Part shown: piece after piece, positions 56,586 to 64,000 of the stretch
Position numbering within the stretch: the stretch's first letter is position 1
Layout: every line of letters starts with the position of its first letter
Origin: Enterococcus larvae
GTDB lineage: Bacteria > Bacillota > Bacilli > Lactobacillales > Enterococcaceae
Assembly (NCBI RefSeq): GCF_017830045.1
Contig: NZ_JAEDXU010000004.1
Span: 1-64,000 of the forward strand
Reading direction: 5' to 3'
DNA: 64,000 nt
Notes under the pieces: generated by a model
The model's database searches: none
What the model saw: only the letters and a program-made list of their open reading frames with translations
Told to the model about the DNA's origin: nothing
Translations under genes and position numbers: made by a program

Positions 56586-58016
56586 TTATTCGTCTGTGTT
56601 GTTTACATATTGCTCAACTAATTCCAAATGTTCTTCATACGTTTCTGCGAAGTATACTTTTCCTGTAGTGATGTCAGCAACAAAGTAAAGATAGTTGTTT
56701 TCTTCAGGATTCAGCACAGCTGAAATTGCCTGTTCACTAGGACTGTCAACCGGTCCCGGACCATAGCCTGTATTCTTATACAGGTTGTATGGTGAATCGA
56801 CTTCCAGATCTTTGTTGTATACTTTTTCTTTATGCTCACCTAATGCATAAAGAATTGAGATGTCTGATTGCAATGGCATGTCGATAGCCATCCGATTGAA
56901 GAAGACTTGTGCGATATTTCTTCGATCGCCTTCTTCTACTCCTTCTTTTTCCACCAAAGCTGCCAATGACAGGACATCCTGAATGGTCATGCCTTGCGCA
57001 GAAATCGTCGGCACATACGGTTCAATCACGCTATTTGTTTTGACGATCATTTGTTCTACAAAATCTTGTAGAGATGTTTCCTTATAATAGTCGTAAGTCG
57101 CTGGGAATAAGTACCCTTCCAGACGATAACGAACACCTTCCGCTGCTGCTGCACTTCCTAATAAATCAGGATATTTAGCATTCATTGCGTTGAAGTAATC
57201 TGCATTTTCCATCAGTGCAATAAAATCAGTTTTCTTGAAGTCTGTATTTTCTTCAATTGCTGTACCGATTTTATCGATATCATAACCTTCCGGAATCGTT
57301 ACTTTCCCATCAGCAATCTGTGTCGGCTCAGCGGTTCCTCCTGCCTTCAGCATCGCACCGATCTCATCAAGTGTCATATCTGGAGACATTTGGTAATAAC
57401 CAGCCTGAAAATCAGTCAGATTTTTGAATTTGATATAATAATTAAATACCATACCACTTTTGATCACTTTATTTTCTTCCAGGATCGAAGCAATCTGCTT
57501 ATTAGATGACCCCTCCGGAACATGTACCTGTACCAGATCAGAATCATCCTTATTCAAAGGCTGAAGCCCATCATTTACATATTTATAAAAGGTAAAACCG
57601 AAAACAGCCACGACCAGAACCAAAACAGAAATCACCAGCAGCACGATCCTGTTGACAATTCGGTCCTCTTTTCCACGGTTTTGCTTTAATGCTTCTTTGG
57701 CATCTGCTCTACTCTCTGTCACACGTGAAGAACGCTCAGTTTCCGCAGTAGCTTGCGGTTCCGTATACGACTGATGTTCGCTCTCTTGAGAATCAGATGT
57801 TCTTGAAAAATTATCAGATGATTCCTGTTGCTCGGATAGCCAGTTCGATGAACTAGTAGGCTCCTCCGTAGGTGAATCCAGATTATCATTTTGATGGTTA
57901 TTTTCAGAAGAAGATGCATGATCACCCTCAACATTCTCGCCTCTCAACGAACGTAATACCTGATCTTTGAAAGAAGAATCAGAATGATCTTGATTATTTT
58001 GGTTATCGTTTGCCAA
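56586..58016 (-). CDS. mltG: Endolytic murein transglycosylase MltG
   Basis: A 476-aa enzyme that cleaves nascent glycan strands. Residues 1-118 are a disordered, Asn/Gln/Ser/Glu-rich cytoplasmic tail, long compared with E. coli MltG. One helix (about 121-144) is followed by a LysM-like module (about 160-235) and the YceG catalytic domain. The catalytic Glu is in ALVEKEGVEEGDR (Glu356), with PLQSDISILYALGEHK and GYGPGPVDSPSEQA following. TTG start with AAGGAGG upstream. It lies upstream of greA in the same orientation. Confidence 0.94.
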   Translation of the reverse strand: MANDNQNNQDHSDSSFKDQVLRSLRGENVEGDHASSSENNHQNDNLDSPTEEPTSSSNWLSEQQESSDNFSRTSDSQESEHQSYTEPQATAETERSSRVTESRADAKEALKQNRGKEDRIVNRIVLLVISVLVLVVAVFGFTFYKYVNDGLQPLNKDDSDLVQVHVPEGSSNKQIASILEENKVIKSGMVFNYYIKFKNLTDFQAGYYQMSPDMTLDEIGAMLKAGGTAEPTQIADGKVTIPEGYDIDKIGTAIEENTDFKKTDFIALMENADYFNAMNAKYPDLLGSAAAAEGVRYRLEGYLFPATYDYYKETSLQDFVEQMIVKTNSVIEPYVPTISAQGMTIQDVLSLAALVEKEGVEEGDRRNIAQVFFNRMAIDMPLQSDISILYALGEHKEKVYNKDLEVDSPYNLYKNTGYGPGPVDSPSEQAISAVLNPEENNYLYFVADITTGKVYFAETYEEHLELVEQYVNNTDE

Positions 58017-58146
58017 AATTAATCCTCCTTGCTCTCTAATTAACTTCTATAACTTCAACCATTATACATGAAAGTCTTCAAAAATTAAACTTTTTTAGAA
58101 AAATGTATCAGAAATTAACAATCTTTTACCCTTTTTTCAAAAAAAA

Positions 58147-58194
58147 TTGCCTCGTAAACATCTTCCGGTTACAGAAGATGTCACGAGGCATTTA
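58147..58194 (-). terminator. Terminator of the NADH oxidase gene
   Basis: TGCCTCGTAAACATCTTC pairs with GAAGATGTCACGAGGCA with one bulge. The A8 to the left provides the T tract on the minus strand. Confidence 0.9.
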
Positions 58195-58213
58195 TCCTTC
58201 GTTTTTTCAGCTT

Positions 58214-59545
58214 TTATTCAGCACTTAAAGCAGCCATAGTGATATAGTTATACGGCTGGTTGAAATGCGGCAAGAAGAAGATATCCAATAATTTAAGCTT
58301 ATCGATCGTTACGCTTTCTTCAATCGCAAGTGAGAACATATGGATTCCCATAGAAATATCTTCGTAAGAAGCAAGTTGAGTTCCCAATACGCGACGTGTT
58401 TCAGCATCATAAACGATACGGATTTTCACAGTGTGATTGTCCTTCATGAAGCCAGGTTTTTGTGTATCTTCGAATTGTGTATATTTCACTTTGAAGCCTG
58501 ACTTTTCAGCTTCCTGAACAGTCAATCCTGTCGATACCATGTTGTATCCAAAGATAGAGATACCATTTGATCCCTGAACACCAATAGATTCAAGAGCTGT
58601 GCCGGCAACGTTATGCGCACCGACGATTCCTGAACGAACAGCATTCGTAGCTAAAGCGATATAAGTTGTTGTTTGTACCGCATTTGAGAAGATTGTTGCA
58701 CAGTCTCCAACTGCGTATACATCCGGATCGCTTGTTTGCTGATGGCTGTCTACCAGATAAGCGCCATTTGTAAATAATTTCAGATGGTCTTTTCCTAGTT
58801 GATTATTTGGTTTGAAACCAATCGCATTGATAACCAGATCCACAGGGTATTCGCCTTTATCTGTAACGATTGCTTCAACTTTTTCAGTTCCTTTATACTC
58901 TTTTGCCAATTCATTGTAATGAAGCTCAATGCCGTTGTCAGACAACACTTTATCCATATCATCTGTGAACCATTTGTCGTAGTAGTTTGGCAGACAACGA
59001 TCTGCTGCATCAAACAACAGGACATTCTTGCCGCGGCGTTTTGCTGCTTCAGCAATTTCCACACCAATGTAGCCAGCTCCGATAACTGCCACTGTTTCTA
59101 CACCTGGTTGAGCCATCGCAGCATCTACTGCTTGACCATCTTGGAATAATTTCAAGAATTCAACATTTTTTAAATCTTTTCCTGGAATATTTGGAGCGAT
59201 TGGTGCTGAACCAGTTGCCAAGATCAATTTATCATATGTTTCAGTGAATTCCGAGCCGTCTTTCGTTTTGCAGTGAACGATTTTTTTATCAAAATCAATG
59301 CTGTCCACAGAAGTTTCCATGTGAATTGTTGCACCTTTTGCTTCAAAATCCTCTTTTTTCGTATAGAACAGGTTTTCATAGGAATCAATTTGACGACCTA
59401 CCCAAAGTGCTGTACCACAGCCTAGATAACTTAGGTTGGTGTTTCTATCGATCATTACCACTTCCTGATCTTTATAGTTATCTAACAATGTGTTTGCCGC
59501 TGCGATACCTGCGTGATTAGTACCGACAATAACTGTTTTTGCCAT
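58214..59545 (-). CDS. nox: NADH oxidase (Nox), Cys-sulfenic FAD flavoprotein
   Basis: A 443-aa enzyme of the NADH oxidase/peroxidase/CoA-disulfide reductase group. The FAD loop is VIVGTNHAGIAAA, and the redox Cys43 lies in LSYLGCGTALWVG. The NAD loop is VIGAGYIGVEIAEAAKRRG, and DVYAVGDCATI binds FAD. With a single active Cys and this N-terminus, water-forming NADH oxidase is the best call; NADH peroxidase is the alternative. Start at 59545, where GGAGGA precedes the ATG; a 27-codon upstream extension lacks a site. Confidence 0.88.
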   Translation of the reverse strand: MAKTVIVGTNHAGIAAANTLLDNYKDQEVVMIDRNTNLSYLGCGTALWVGRQIDSYENLFYTKKEDFEAKGATIHMETSVDSIDFDKKIVHCKTKDGSEFTETYDKLILATGSAPIAPNIPGKDLKNVEFLKLFQDGQAVDAAMAQPGVETVAVIGAGYIGVEIAEAAKRRGKNVLLFDAADRCLPNYYDKWFTDDMDKVLSDNGIELHYNELAKEYKGTEKVEAIVTDKGEYPVDLVINAIGFKPNNQLGKDHLKLFTNGAYLVDSHQQTSDPDVYAVGDCATIFSNAVQTTTYIALATNAVRSGIVGAHNVAGTALESIGVQGSNGISIFGYNMVSTGLTVQEAEKSGFKVKYTQFEDTQKPGFMKDNHTVKIRIVYDAETRRVLGTQLASYEDISMGIHMFSLAIEESVTIDKLKLLDIFFLPHFNQPYNYITMAALSAE

Positions 59546-59783
59546 TAAAAAATTCCTCCATTCATCTTTCGTTGGTATTATTTTATTATACCCGATGAAA
59601 AGGATTTCTTTTCTCAAAATATACAAATTTCATAAAAAAAATTGAGAATTTTCAAACAAATGATTGATTTGCCAACCTTTTGAAGCCTTCTTCACTAATG
59701 TAAAAAATAAATTTCAAAAAAAGGATATAATTTTTTCTGATTTGCTAGTAAAATAGAATTATCGTTTAAAGGAGGAAATAGAA

Positions 59784-60968
59784 ATGAAATTGAAAAAATG
59801 GGGACTAGGGATTCTCACTACAATGTCCGTCTTTTTATTAAGCGGCTGTTGGAATGATCCTCGAACAGAATTTATCGAAGCACTTTCTAATGCAGGAACC
59901 AGCGCTGCCGAAGCTTCGAAATTTGAACTAAGCGTGGAGGATTTCGATTATTCCAGTAATGATATGAATACGAATCTATACATGAGTATGTTTGCCAGCC
60001 AGCTAAAAGAGCTTTCTCTGGACGGCTCCTTTGCCTCTGATGAAGAGAAAGAAGTTTCTGAAACAGAACTCAATCTAAAGGTCTATGGACAAACACTTCC
60101 TTTCCAATTTGTTACCGATGAGGAAAACATGTATTTGTCTACCAGCTTCATCTCCGGTGCATTGGAGATTGCAGAAGCATTCCAATATCCTGTAAACATC
60201 AGCCAGTCTGATCTTGATAAATTAGAAGGCAAATTCATCAATGTTGATAATATAACGGATCAATTAGACGATGAAGATGAGGATAAAGAAGATGAAGACA
60301 GCGGTTCAGGGTTTGATCTGGCATTAATCAAAAAAATGAAAGAAATCATGGATATTTTTGAAAAGGATTCTTTCACTAAAAAGGACGATGTCATTTCCCA
60401 CACATTTACAAAAAAAGAAATCATTGCTGTTATGGACGCACTGAAAGATTATGCAAAAGAGGCGAAGGATAAAGAATCACAGAAATCCTTTGAAGACGGC
60501 ATTAAGACTTTGAAGAACAGCTTCGATACATTGAAAATCAAAGTCAGTGTCAATACAAAAACCAATAAAATCACCAGTACAGTAACAATGAGCTACCTGT
60601 ATGATGATGCAGACACTGAGATGGACTTAGTTTTGAAAATCAAAATCACCCCTCAGAAAAAATCAGGCGAGATCAATGTACCAGGCAAGCGAGACATCTT
60701 AAGTGAAGAAAGATTCCAAGTAATCATGGACTCCATTTTTGCCACAGAGGAAGAAGAGGATGAAACGGATCTGGATGCCTACAAAGATATGTATGGCGAC
60801 AGCGAGTATTTAGATGAATACCTAGATGATTTGATTGAACAGATTGAGCTGTATCCGGAGTTATTCACTACTGAAGATGCAGATGCGATGAGAGAAAACG
60901 GTCCGTTGATTTTTGATAAAGACCAAATGAAGCGTCTAACGGATGCACTGGATAAAGCATTACTTTAA
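59784..60968 (+). CDS. Putative lipoprotein of unknown function
   Basis: A 394-aa secreted lipoprotein: signal peptide with lipobox LLSGC, so Cys22 would be lipidated. Two acidic clusters are striking (DDEDEDKEDEDSGSG near 160, and EEEEDETDLDAY near 325). The folded parts alternate Lys and hydrophobic residues (LKIKVSVNTKTNKITSTVTM) and suggest an LppX/LolA-like or DUF beta-sheet, but I do not recognise the family. AAAGGAGGA precedes the ATG. A repeat-derived terminator follows. Confidence 0.8.
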   Translation: MKLKKWGLGILTTMSVFLLSGCWNDPRTEFIEALSNAGTSAAEASKFELSVEDFDYSSNDMNTNLYMSMFASQLKELSLDGSFASDEEKEVSETELNLKVYGQTLPFQFVTDEENMYLSTSFISGALEIAEAFQYPVNISQSDLDKLEGKFINVDNITDQLDDEDEDKEDEDSGSGFDLALIKKMKEIMDIFEKDSFTKKDDVISHTFTKKEIIAVMDALKDYAKEAKDKESQKSFEDGIKTLKNSFDTLKIKVSVNTKTNKITSTVTMSYLYDDADTEMDLVLKIKITPQKKSGEINVPGKRDILSEERFQVIMDSIFATEEEEDETDLDAYKDMYGDSEYLDEYLDDLIEQIELYPELFTTEDADAMRENGPLIFDKDQMKRLTDALDKALL

Positions 60969-60977
60969 ATTTAAAAT

Positions 60978-61168
60978 AAAAAAGAGAGAGAGTGGGACAA
61001 TAATCTGTTGCCACTCTTTTCCATACCCTAAATCCGAATAAACGGCGAGTCAGAAGTAGCTCCTACGACAATAAGCCGGAATTCAACAAAAATTTGTGAA
61101 ACAATTTTCGTGAATTCCGGCTTATTGCTTGTAGCTAAACACTTCTGTCTCAGCCTCTCTCTTTTTTT
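60978..61168. repeat. Composite intergenic repeat with terminal inverted repeats
   Basis: Ends: AAAAAAGAGAGAGAGTGGGA on the left, and on the right a segment whose complement begins AAAAAAGAGAGAGGCTGAGA. Inside are a terminator hairpin AGAGTGG/CCACTCT (60989-61017) and a long hairpin CAATAAGCCGGAATTCA with its complement (61069-61127). The tail AGCTAAACACTTCTGTCTCA precedes the right end. It encodes nothing and forms the terminator of the lipoprotein gene. Confidence 0.75.
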
Positions 61169-61280
61169 AGATACAAGCTCACCTGTTGTCAGAGCTTAAT
61201 AGCCTGCGTACCGAAATCCTCTTCAAAAGCTTATTTAAGTGCACCAAAATCATTTTCGCTTCAATCAGATTCCCTCTCTA

Positions 61281-61931
61281 TTAATTCTTCAAAAGAAAGT
61301 CTCCGATCATTTTCGGCGTCTCAGCTAGGTAAATAGCTCCTGCTGTTTCCAGCTCTTCTCTATCGCCGTAACCATACAGAGCACCAATACATTCTACTTG
61401 GTTTTCCATCGCACCAAGTACATCATGCTCACGATCTCCGATCATTAGACTGCCAGCTGCTGAAACATTCTCTTCAGCCATCCCGTAGCGAATAACAGCA
61501 CCTTTACTGGAGCGGCTGCTATCTAAGCTTGCACCATATATCCCTTTAAAATGCTTCGTCAGCTCAAAGTGCGCCAATATCTGTTTCGCGAAAACTTCCG
61601 GCTTTGAGGTTGCTATATAGAGTGTACAGCCTGATTGATTCAGATTTTCCAACAGCTCCGGAATCCCATCATAAACCAGATTTTCATACATCCCTTTTTC
61701 AACATAATACTCTCGATAATAGCTGACTGCCTGTTCTGCCTCCTCTTCATCCATCTCATATTTCTTCATAAAAGAATCCATCAAAGGCGGACCAATAAAG
61801 GATAACAGCGCTTGTGTTTCAGGAACAGGCAAGCGTAATTTTTCCAATGCATATCGGACAGAGTTCAAGATTCCCGGTCCAGAGTCCGTGATTGTTCCAT
61901 CCAAATCAAAAAACAGTGTATTATACATCAT
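61281..61931 (-). CDS. HAD-superfamily phosphatase (PGP/Gph-like)
   Basis: A 216-aa haloacid dehalogenase-like hydrolase. Motif I is FFDLDGTITDSG, motif II is ATSKPE, and motif III/IV is SLMIGDREHDVLGA. The helical cap (about 18-85, with FIGPPLMDSF) matches phosphoglycolate phosphatase and 5'-nucleotidase relatives. Three adjacent Met codons offer starts at 61934, 61931 and 61928; the middle one gives the best spacing to GGAGGG. The substrate is unproven. Confidence 0.88.
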   Translation of the reverse strand: MMYNTLFFDLDGTITDSGPGILNSVRYALEKLRLPVPETQALLSFIGPPLMDSFMKKYEMDEEEAEQAVSYYREYYVEKGMYENLVYDGIPELLENLNQSGCTLYIATSKPEVFAKQILAHFELTKHFKGIYGASLDSSRSSKGAVIRYGMAEENVSAAGSLMIGDREHDVLGAMENQVECIGALYGYGDREELETAGAIYLAETPKMIGDFLLKN

Positions 61932-62025
61932 CATTCTTCCCTCCATCATTATCCTAGCATATTTTTTTAGGATACACGATAATAGAAGAGACAGATTTGT
62001 TGCTTTTATTTCATTTCGCCCTTAT

Positions 62026-62042
62026 ACTTACTTTTAGTAAGT
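62026..62042. promoter_or_regulatory. Palindromic operator candidate upstream of the dioxygenase operon
   Basis: ACTTACT-TTT-AGTAAGT is a perfect 7-3-7 palindrome about 145 bp before the dioxygenase start. A TATAAT hexamer lies between them at 62115-62120. Palindromes of this shape are bound by HxlR/DUF24-type redox regulators before similar genes in Bacillus; no such regulator is in the window. Confidence 0.5.
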
Positions 62043-62187
62043 TCAATTGCAAAAAAATAAAAATTTGTATGAATCGCAAGAAATAATTGATTATACGAGC
62101 GATGGCTAAGATACTATAATATGACTAGAAGCGTTCCGTAACCTGATTGGCTATTTCATCGTATTCATATAATTGGAGGGTTTACCT

Positions 62188-63159
62188 ATGGACACACAAA
62201 TCAGAGGATTACACCATGTCACAGCAATGACTTCAAGTGCTGAAAAAATTTATCGCTTTTTCACAGATATCTTGGGGCTTCGCTTGATAAAGAAAACCGT
62301 GAATCAGGACGACATCGAAACCTATCACTTATACTTTACCGATGACTTAGGCAGTGCGGGAACAGACATGACCTTTTTTGATTTTCCGGGAATTCCAAAA
62401 GGAACTAAAGGAACTGATTCTATTTCAAGAACTTCTTTCCGAGTAAAAAATGACGATTCCTTGATGTATTGGATCGAACGCTTTAACGAACACGATGTTA
62501 CTCATGGCGAAATCATGGAGCGCTTTGGGAAAAAATATGTAGAATTTGAAGACTTTGACGAGCAGCGCTATCAATTGATTTCAGACGAAAATAATCAAGG
62601 TGTAGCTGGCGGAACGCCTTGGAAAAATGCAAACGTTCCTGCTGAGCATGCCATCATCGGTTTAGGCCCTGTTTTCGTGACTGTGGCAAACTTCGAGCAC
62701 ATGCAGCTGGTTTTGACAGATGTCTTAGGCTTTCGTCTAGTCGATGCAGAAGGCAGCTTCCATTTATTTGAAATCGGCGAAGGCGGAAATGGTGCCAGCA
62801 TCATTGTTGCTCATCGTGATGATCTGCCTCAGGCAATGGAAGGCTTTGGAAATGTGCATCACTTGGCTTTACGTGTTGCGGATCAGGAAGCATTGCGCTT
62901 TTGGATCAATAAAATCGATCAGCTGGAGTTCCCGAATTCCGGATTTGTCGAACGCTTCTATTTCGAGTCTGAGTACTTCATGGCTGCTCCTCATGTACTA
63001 TTTGAGCTTGCCACAGACGGCCCTGGCTTCCTTCAAGATGAAACCTATGAAGCTGCTGGAGAGAAGCTTTCTCTACCACCATTTTTAGAACCAAAACGTG
63101 AAGAGATCGAAGCGTTTGTACGTCCCTTCGATACCTCTGATGCCAATCAGGCCAGATAA
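62188..63159 (+). CDS. VOC-family ring-cleaving dioxygenase (MhqO-like)
   Basis: A 323-aa metal-dependent dioxygenase-like protein made of two glyoxalase/VOC modules (about 1-145 and 150-290). Likely metal ligands are the His-His of GLHHVTAM near residue 8, the His of VHHLALRV near 222, and a Glu near VLFELATDGPG. Homologues such as MhqO belong to quinone and catechol stress regulons. Start at 62188, because TTGGAGGG precedes it. Followed after 12 bases by the flavin reductase gene. Confidence 0.88.
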   Translation: MDTQIRGLHHVTAMTSSAEKIYRFFTDILGLRLIKKTVNQDDIETYHLYFTDDLGSAGTDMTFFDFPGIPKGTKGTDSISRTSFRVKNDDSLMYWIERFNEHDVTHGEIMERFGKKYVEFEDFDEQRYQLISDENNQGVAGGTPWKNANVPAEHAIIGLGPVFVTVANFEHMQLVLTDVLGFRLVDAEGSFHLFEIGEGGNGASIIVAHRDDLPQAMEGFGNVHHLALRVADQEALRFWINKIDQLEFPNSGFVERFYFESEYFMAAPHVLFELATDGPGFLQDETYEAAGEKLSLPPFLEPKREEIEAFVRPFDTSDANQAR

Positions 63160-63171
63160 AGGAGAGCTGTT

Positions 63172-63792
63172 ATGCTGCACTATTCAAGTAAGGATCTATC
63201 AAAAAAGCAGCAGTATAAGTTTCTATCAGGAAGCATCATTCCTCGGCCGATTGCTTGGGTCACGACCATGAGCACAGCTTCCGGAGTGGTAAATGCAGCG
63301 CCCTTCAGCTTTTTCAACGCTGCCTCTTCCGAGCTGCCGCTAATCACTTTAGCGATCCTTAGAAAACAGGGTCACATGAAGGATACTGCCAGAAATATTC
63401 TGGAAAATCACGAGCTAGTCATTCATTTAGTGGATGATCAAGTGCTGGCTGAAATGAATCAGACAGCCGCTTCTTTATCGGAAGATGAGAGTGAAATCTT
63501 GCTCAACCACATTGAGACCGTTCCGAGTCGCTCAGTTTCCGTGCCAGCTATCAAAAAGGCGAAGCTGCGTATGGAAGCAACACTCTATCAACATGTTGCC
63601 TTACAGGATCATGAAGGTGATGTGATCACAGATTTGATTATTGCTGAGGTAACTGACTTTCACTTCAGCGAAGCTGTTTTTGATGAAGAAAAAGAATACA
63701 TTCTTCCAGAAGCACTTCAGCCAGTTGCTCGTCTAGCTGGTACCGGCTACGCACACATCAGCAACATAACAAATTTGGAACGCCCTAAATAA
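63172..63792 (+). CDS. Flavin reductase-like FMN-binding protein
   Basis: A 206-aa split-barrel flavoprotein. The FMN-site motif is SIIPRPIAWVTTMS (about 21-34), followed by VNAAPFSFFNAASSELPL and GHMKDTARNI. This matches the DIM6/NTAB flavin reductase family, which supplies reduced flavin or reduces quinone-like compounds itself. AAAGGAGAG precedes the ATG, and it is co-transcribed with the dioxygenase. A GTGTGG hairpin terminates it. Confidence 0.9.
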   Translation: MLHYSSKDLSKKQQYKFLSGSIIPRPIAWVTTMSTASGVVNAAPFSFFNAASSELPLITLAILRKQGHMKDTARNILENHELVIHLVDDQVLAEMNQTAASLSEDESEILLNHIETVPSRSVSVPAIKKAKLRMEATLYQHVALQDHEGDVITDLIIAEVTDFHFSEAVFDEEKEYILPEALQPVARLAGTGYAHISNITNLERPK

Positions 63793-63796
63793 GCAT

Positions 63797-63960
63797 AAAG
63801 TGTGGGACATCATCTGTTCCACACTTTTTTATGCCTTAAAGGACAGGGCAGAAGCAGCTTCAAAGATAATAAGACGGAATTCACTAAGATTTATAGAAAA
63901 AATTTTAGTGAATTCCGTCTTATTGTCTGTATGATCTCTGTGTTCTTCTTTTTTATCTCA
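63797..63960. repeat. Second composite intergenic repeat
   Basis: Same plan as the element at 60978-61168. A terminator hairpin AAGTGTGG/CCACACTT (63798-63826) is followed by T6. Then come GGCAGAAGCAGCTTC and a long hairpin AATAAGACGGAATTCACTA with its complement (63868-63924). The right part differs. It closes the dioxygenase/flavin reductase operon; the rest up to 64000 shows no gene. Confidence 0.75.
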
Positions 63961-64000
63961 AAACAATCAGTATGGCATTGTTCTTATCCAGCTTTTATTG

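Overview
The window is a low-GC Firmicutes chromosome segment, most likely from the genus Enterococcus. The pointers are AGGAGG-type ribosome-binding sites with frequent TTG/GTG starts, a class Ib nrdHIEF operon, a tandem-domain FeoA, an Mn-type SodA, a liaFSR-greA-mltG block, an Mga-like regulator, LPXTG/isopeptide adhesin architecture, and intergenic GTGGGACA and GGCTGTGACATAA repeats of an enterococcal type. The species cannot be fixed by eye. The ispG (MEP pathway) gene argues against the best-known mevalonate-only enterococci.

Layout. (1) 1-4.1 kb: a lipoprotein, a CPBP-type membrane protein, and a membrane-anchored glycerophosphodiesterase with Bsp-like repeats. (2) 4.4-15.2 kb, minus strand: a compact Gram-positive conjugation-type secretion module, read as isopeptide LPXTG adhesin, TcpC-like, TcpD-like, TcpE-like, VirB4 ATPase, VirB6-like protein and lysozyme/CHAP hydrolase. 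No relaxase, coupling ATPase, integrase or excisionase is visible. This orphan-looking T4SS is the most interesting item. (3) 15.5-18.1 kb: EamA transporter, two uncharacterised proteins, and tRNA-Lys(CTT). (4) 18.3-21.1 kb: feoA-feoB and a 43-aa FeoB-associated protein behind a Fur-like operator. (5) 21.3-25.4 kb: nrdHIEF with NrdR-box-like sites and a strong promoter. (6) 25.4-30.7 kb: AI-2E-family permease, tyrosine phosphatase, MgtC-like protein, nagB, and an LCP ligase. (7) 31.1-45.3 kb: a Wzx/Wzy-type surface polysaccharide operon, apparently headed by dapF. It carries the CpsC/CpsD/CpsB phosphoregulatory trio, a UDP-HexNAc 4,6-dehydratase, an initiating phosphoglycosyltransferase, two SDR enzymes, LicD, an IspD-like cytidylyltransferase, a CDP-glycerol-type polymerase, a GT2 glycosyltransferase, Wzy and Wzx. 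(8) 45.4-50.1 kb: sodA, ispG, a 2-hydroxyacid dehydrogenase, a DPM1-like glycosyltransferase, and two mosaic intergenic repeats. (9) 50.4-59.5 kb: Mga-like regulator, HesB-like protein, KtrA, liaFSR, greA, mltG, NADH oxidase. (10) 59.8-64 kb: lipoprotein, HAD phosphatase, and a dioxygenase/flavin reductase pair behind a palindromic operator candidate, with two more intergenic repeats.

How the parts fit. Much of the window concerns the cell envelope: polysaccharide synthesis, its tyrosine-kinase control, an LCP enzyme that could attach the product to peptidoglycan, MltG, and LiaFSR stress sensing. The rest is metal and redox housekeeping (Feo, Nrd, SodA, Nox). All family assignments come from reading sequence motifs; no database search was run. 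Coordinates of minus-strand genes are given low-to-high.
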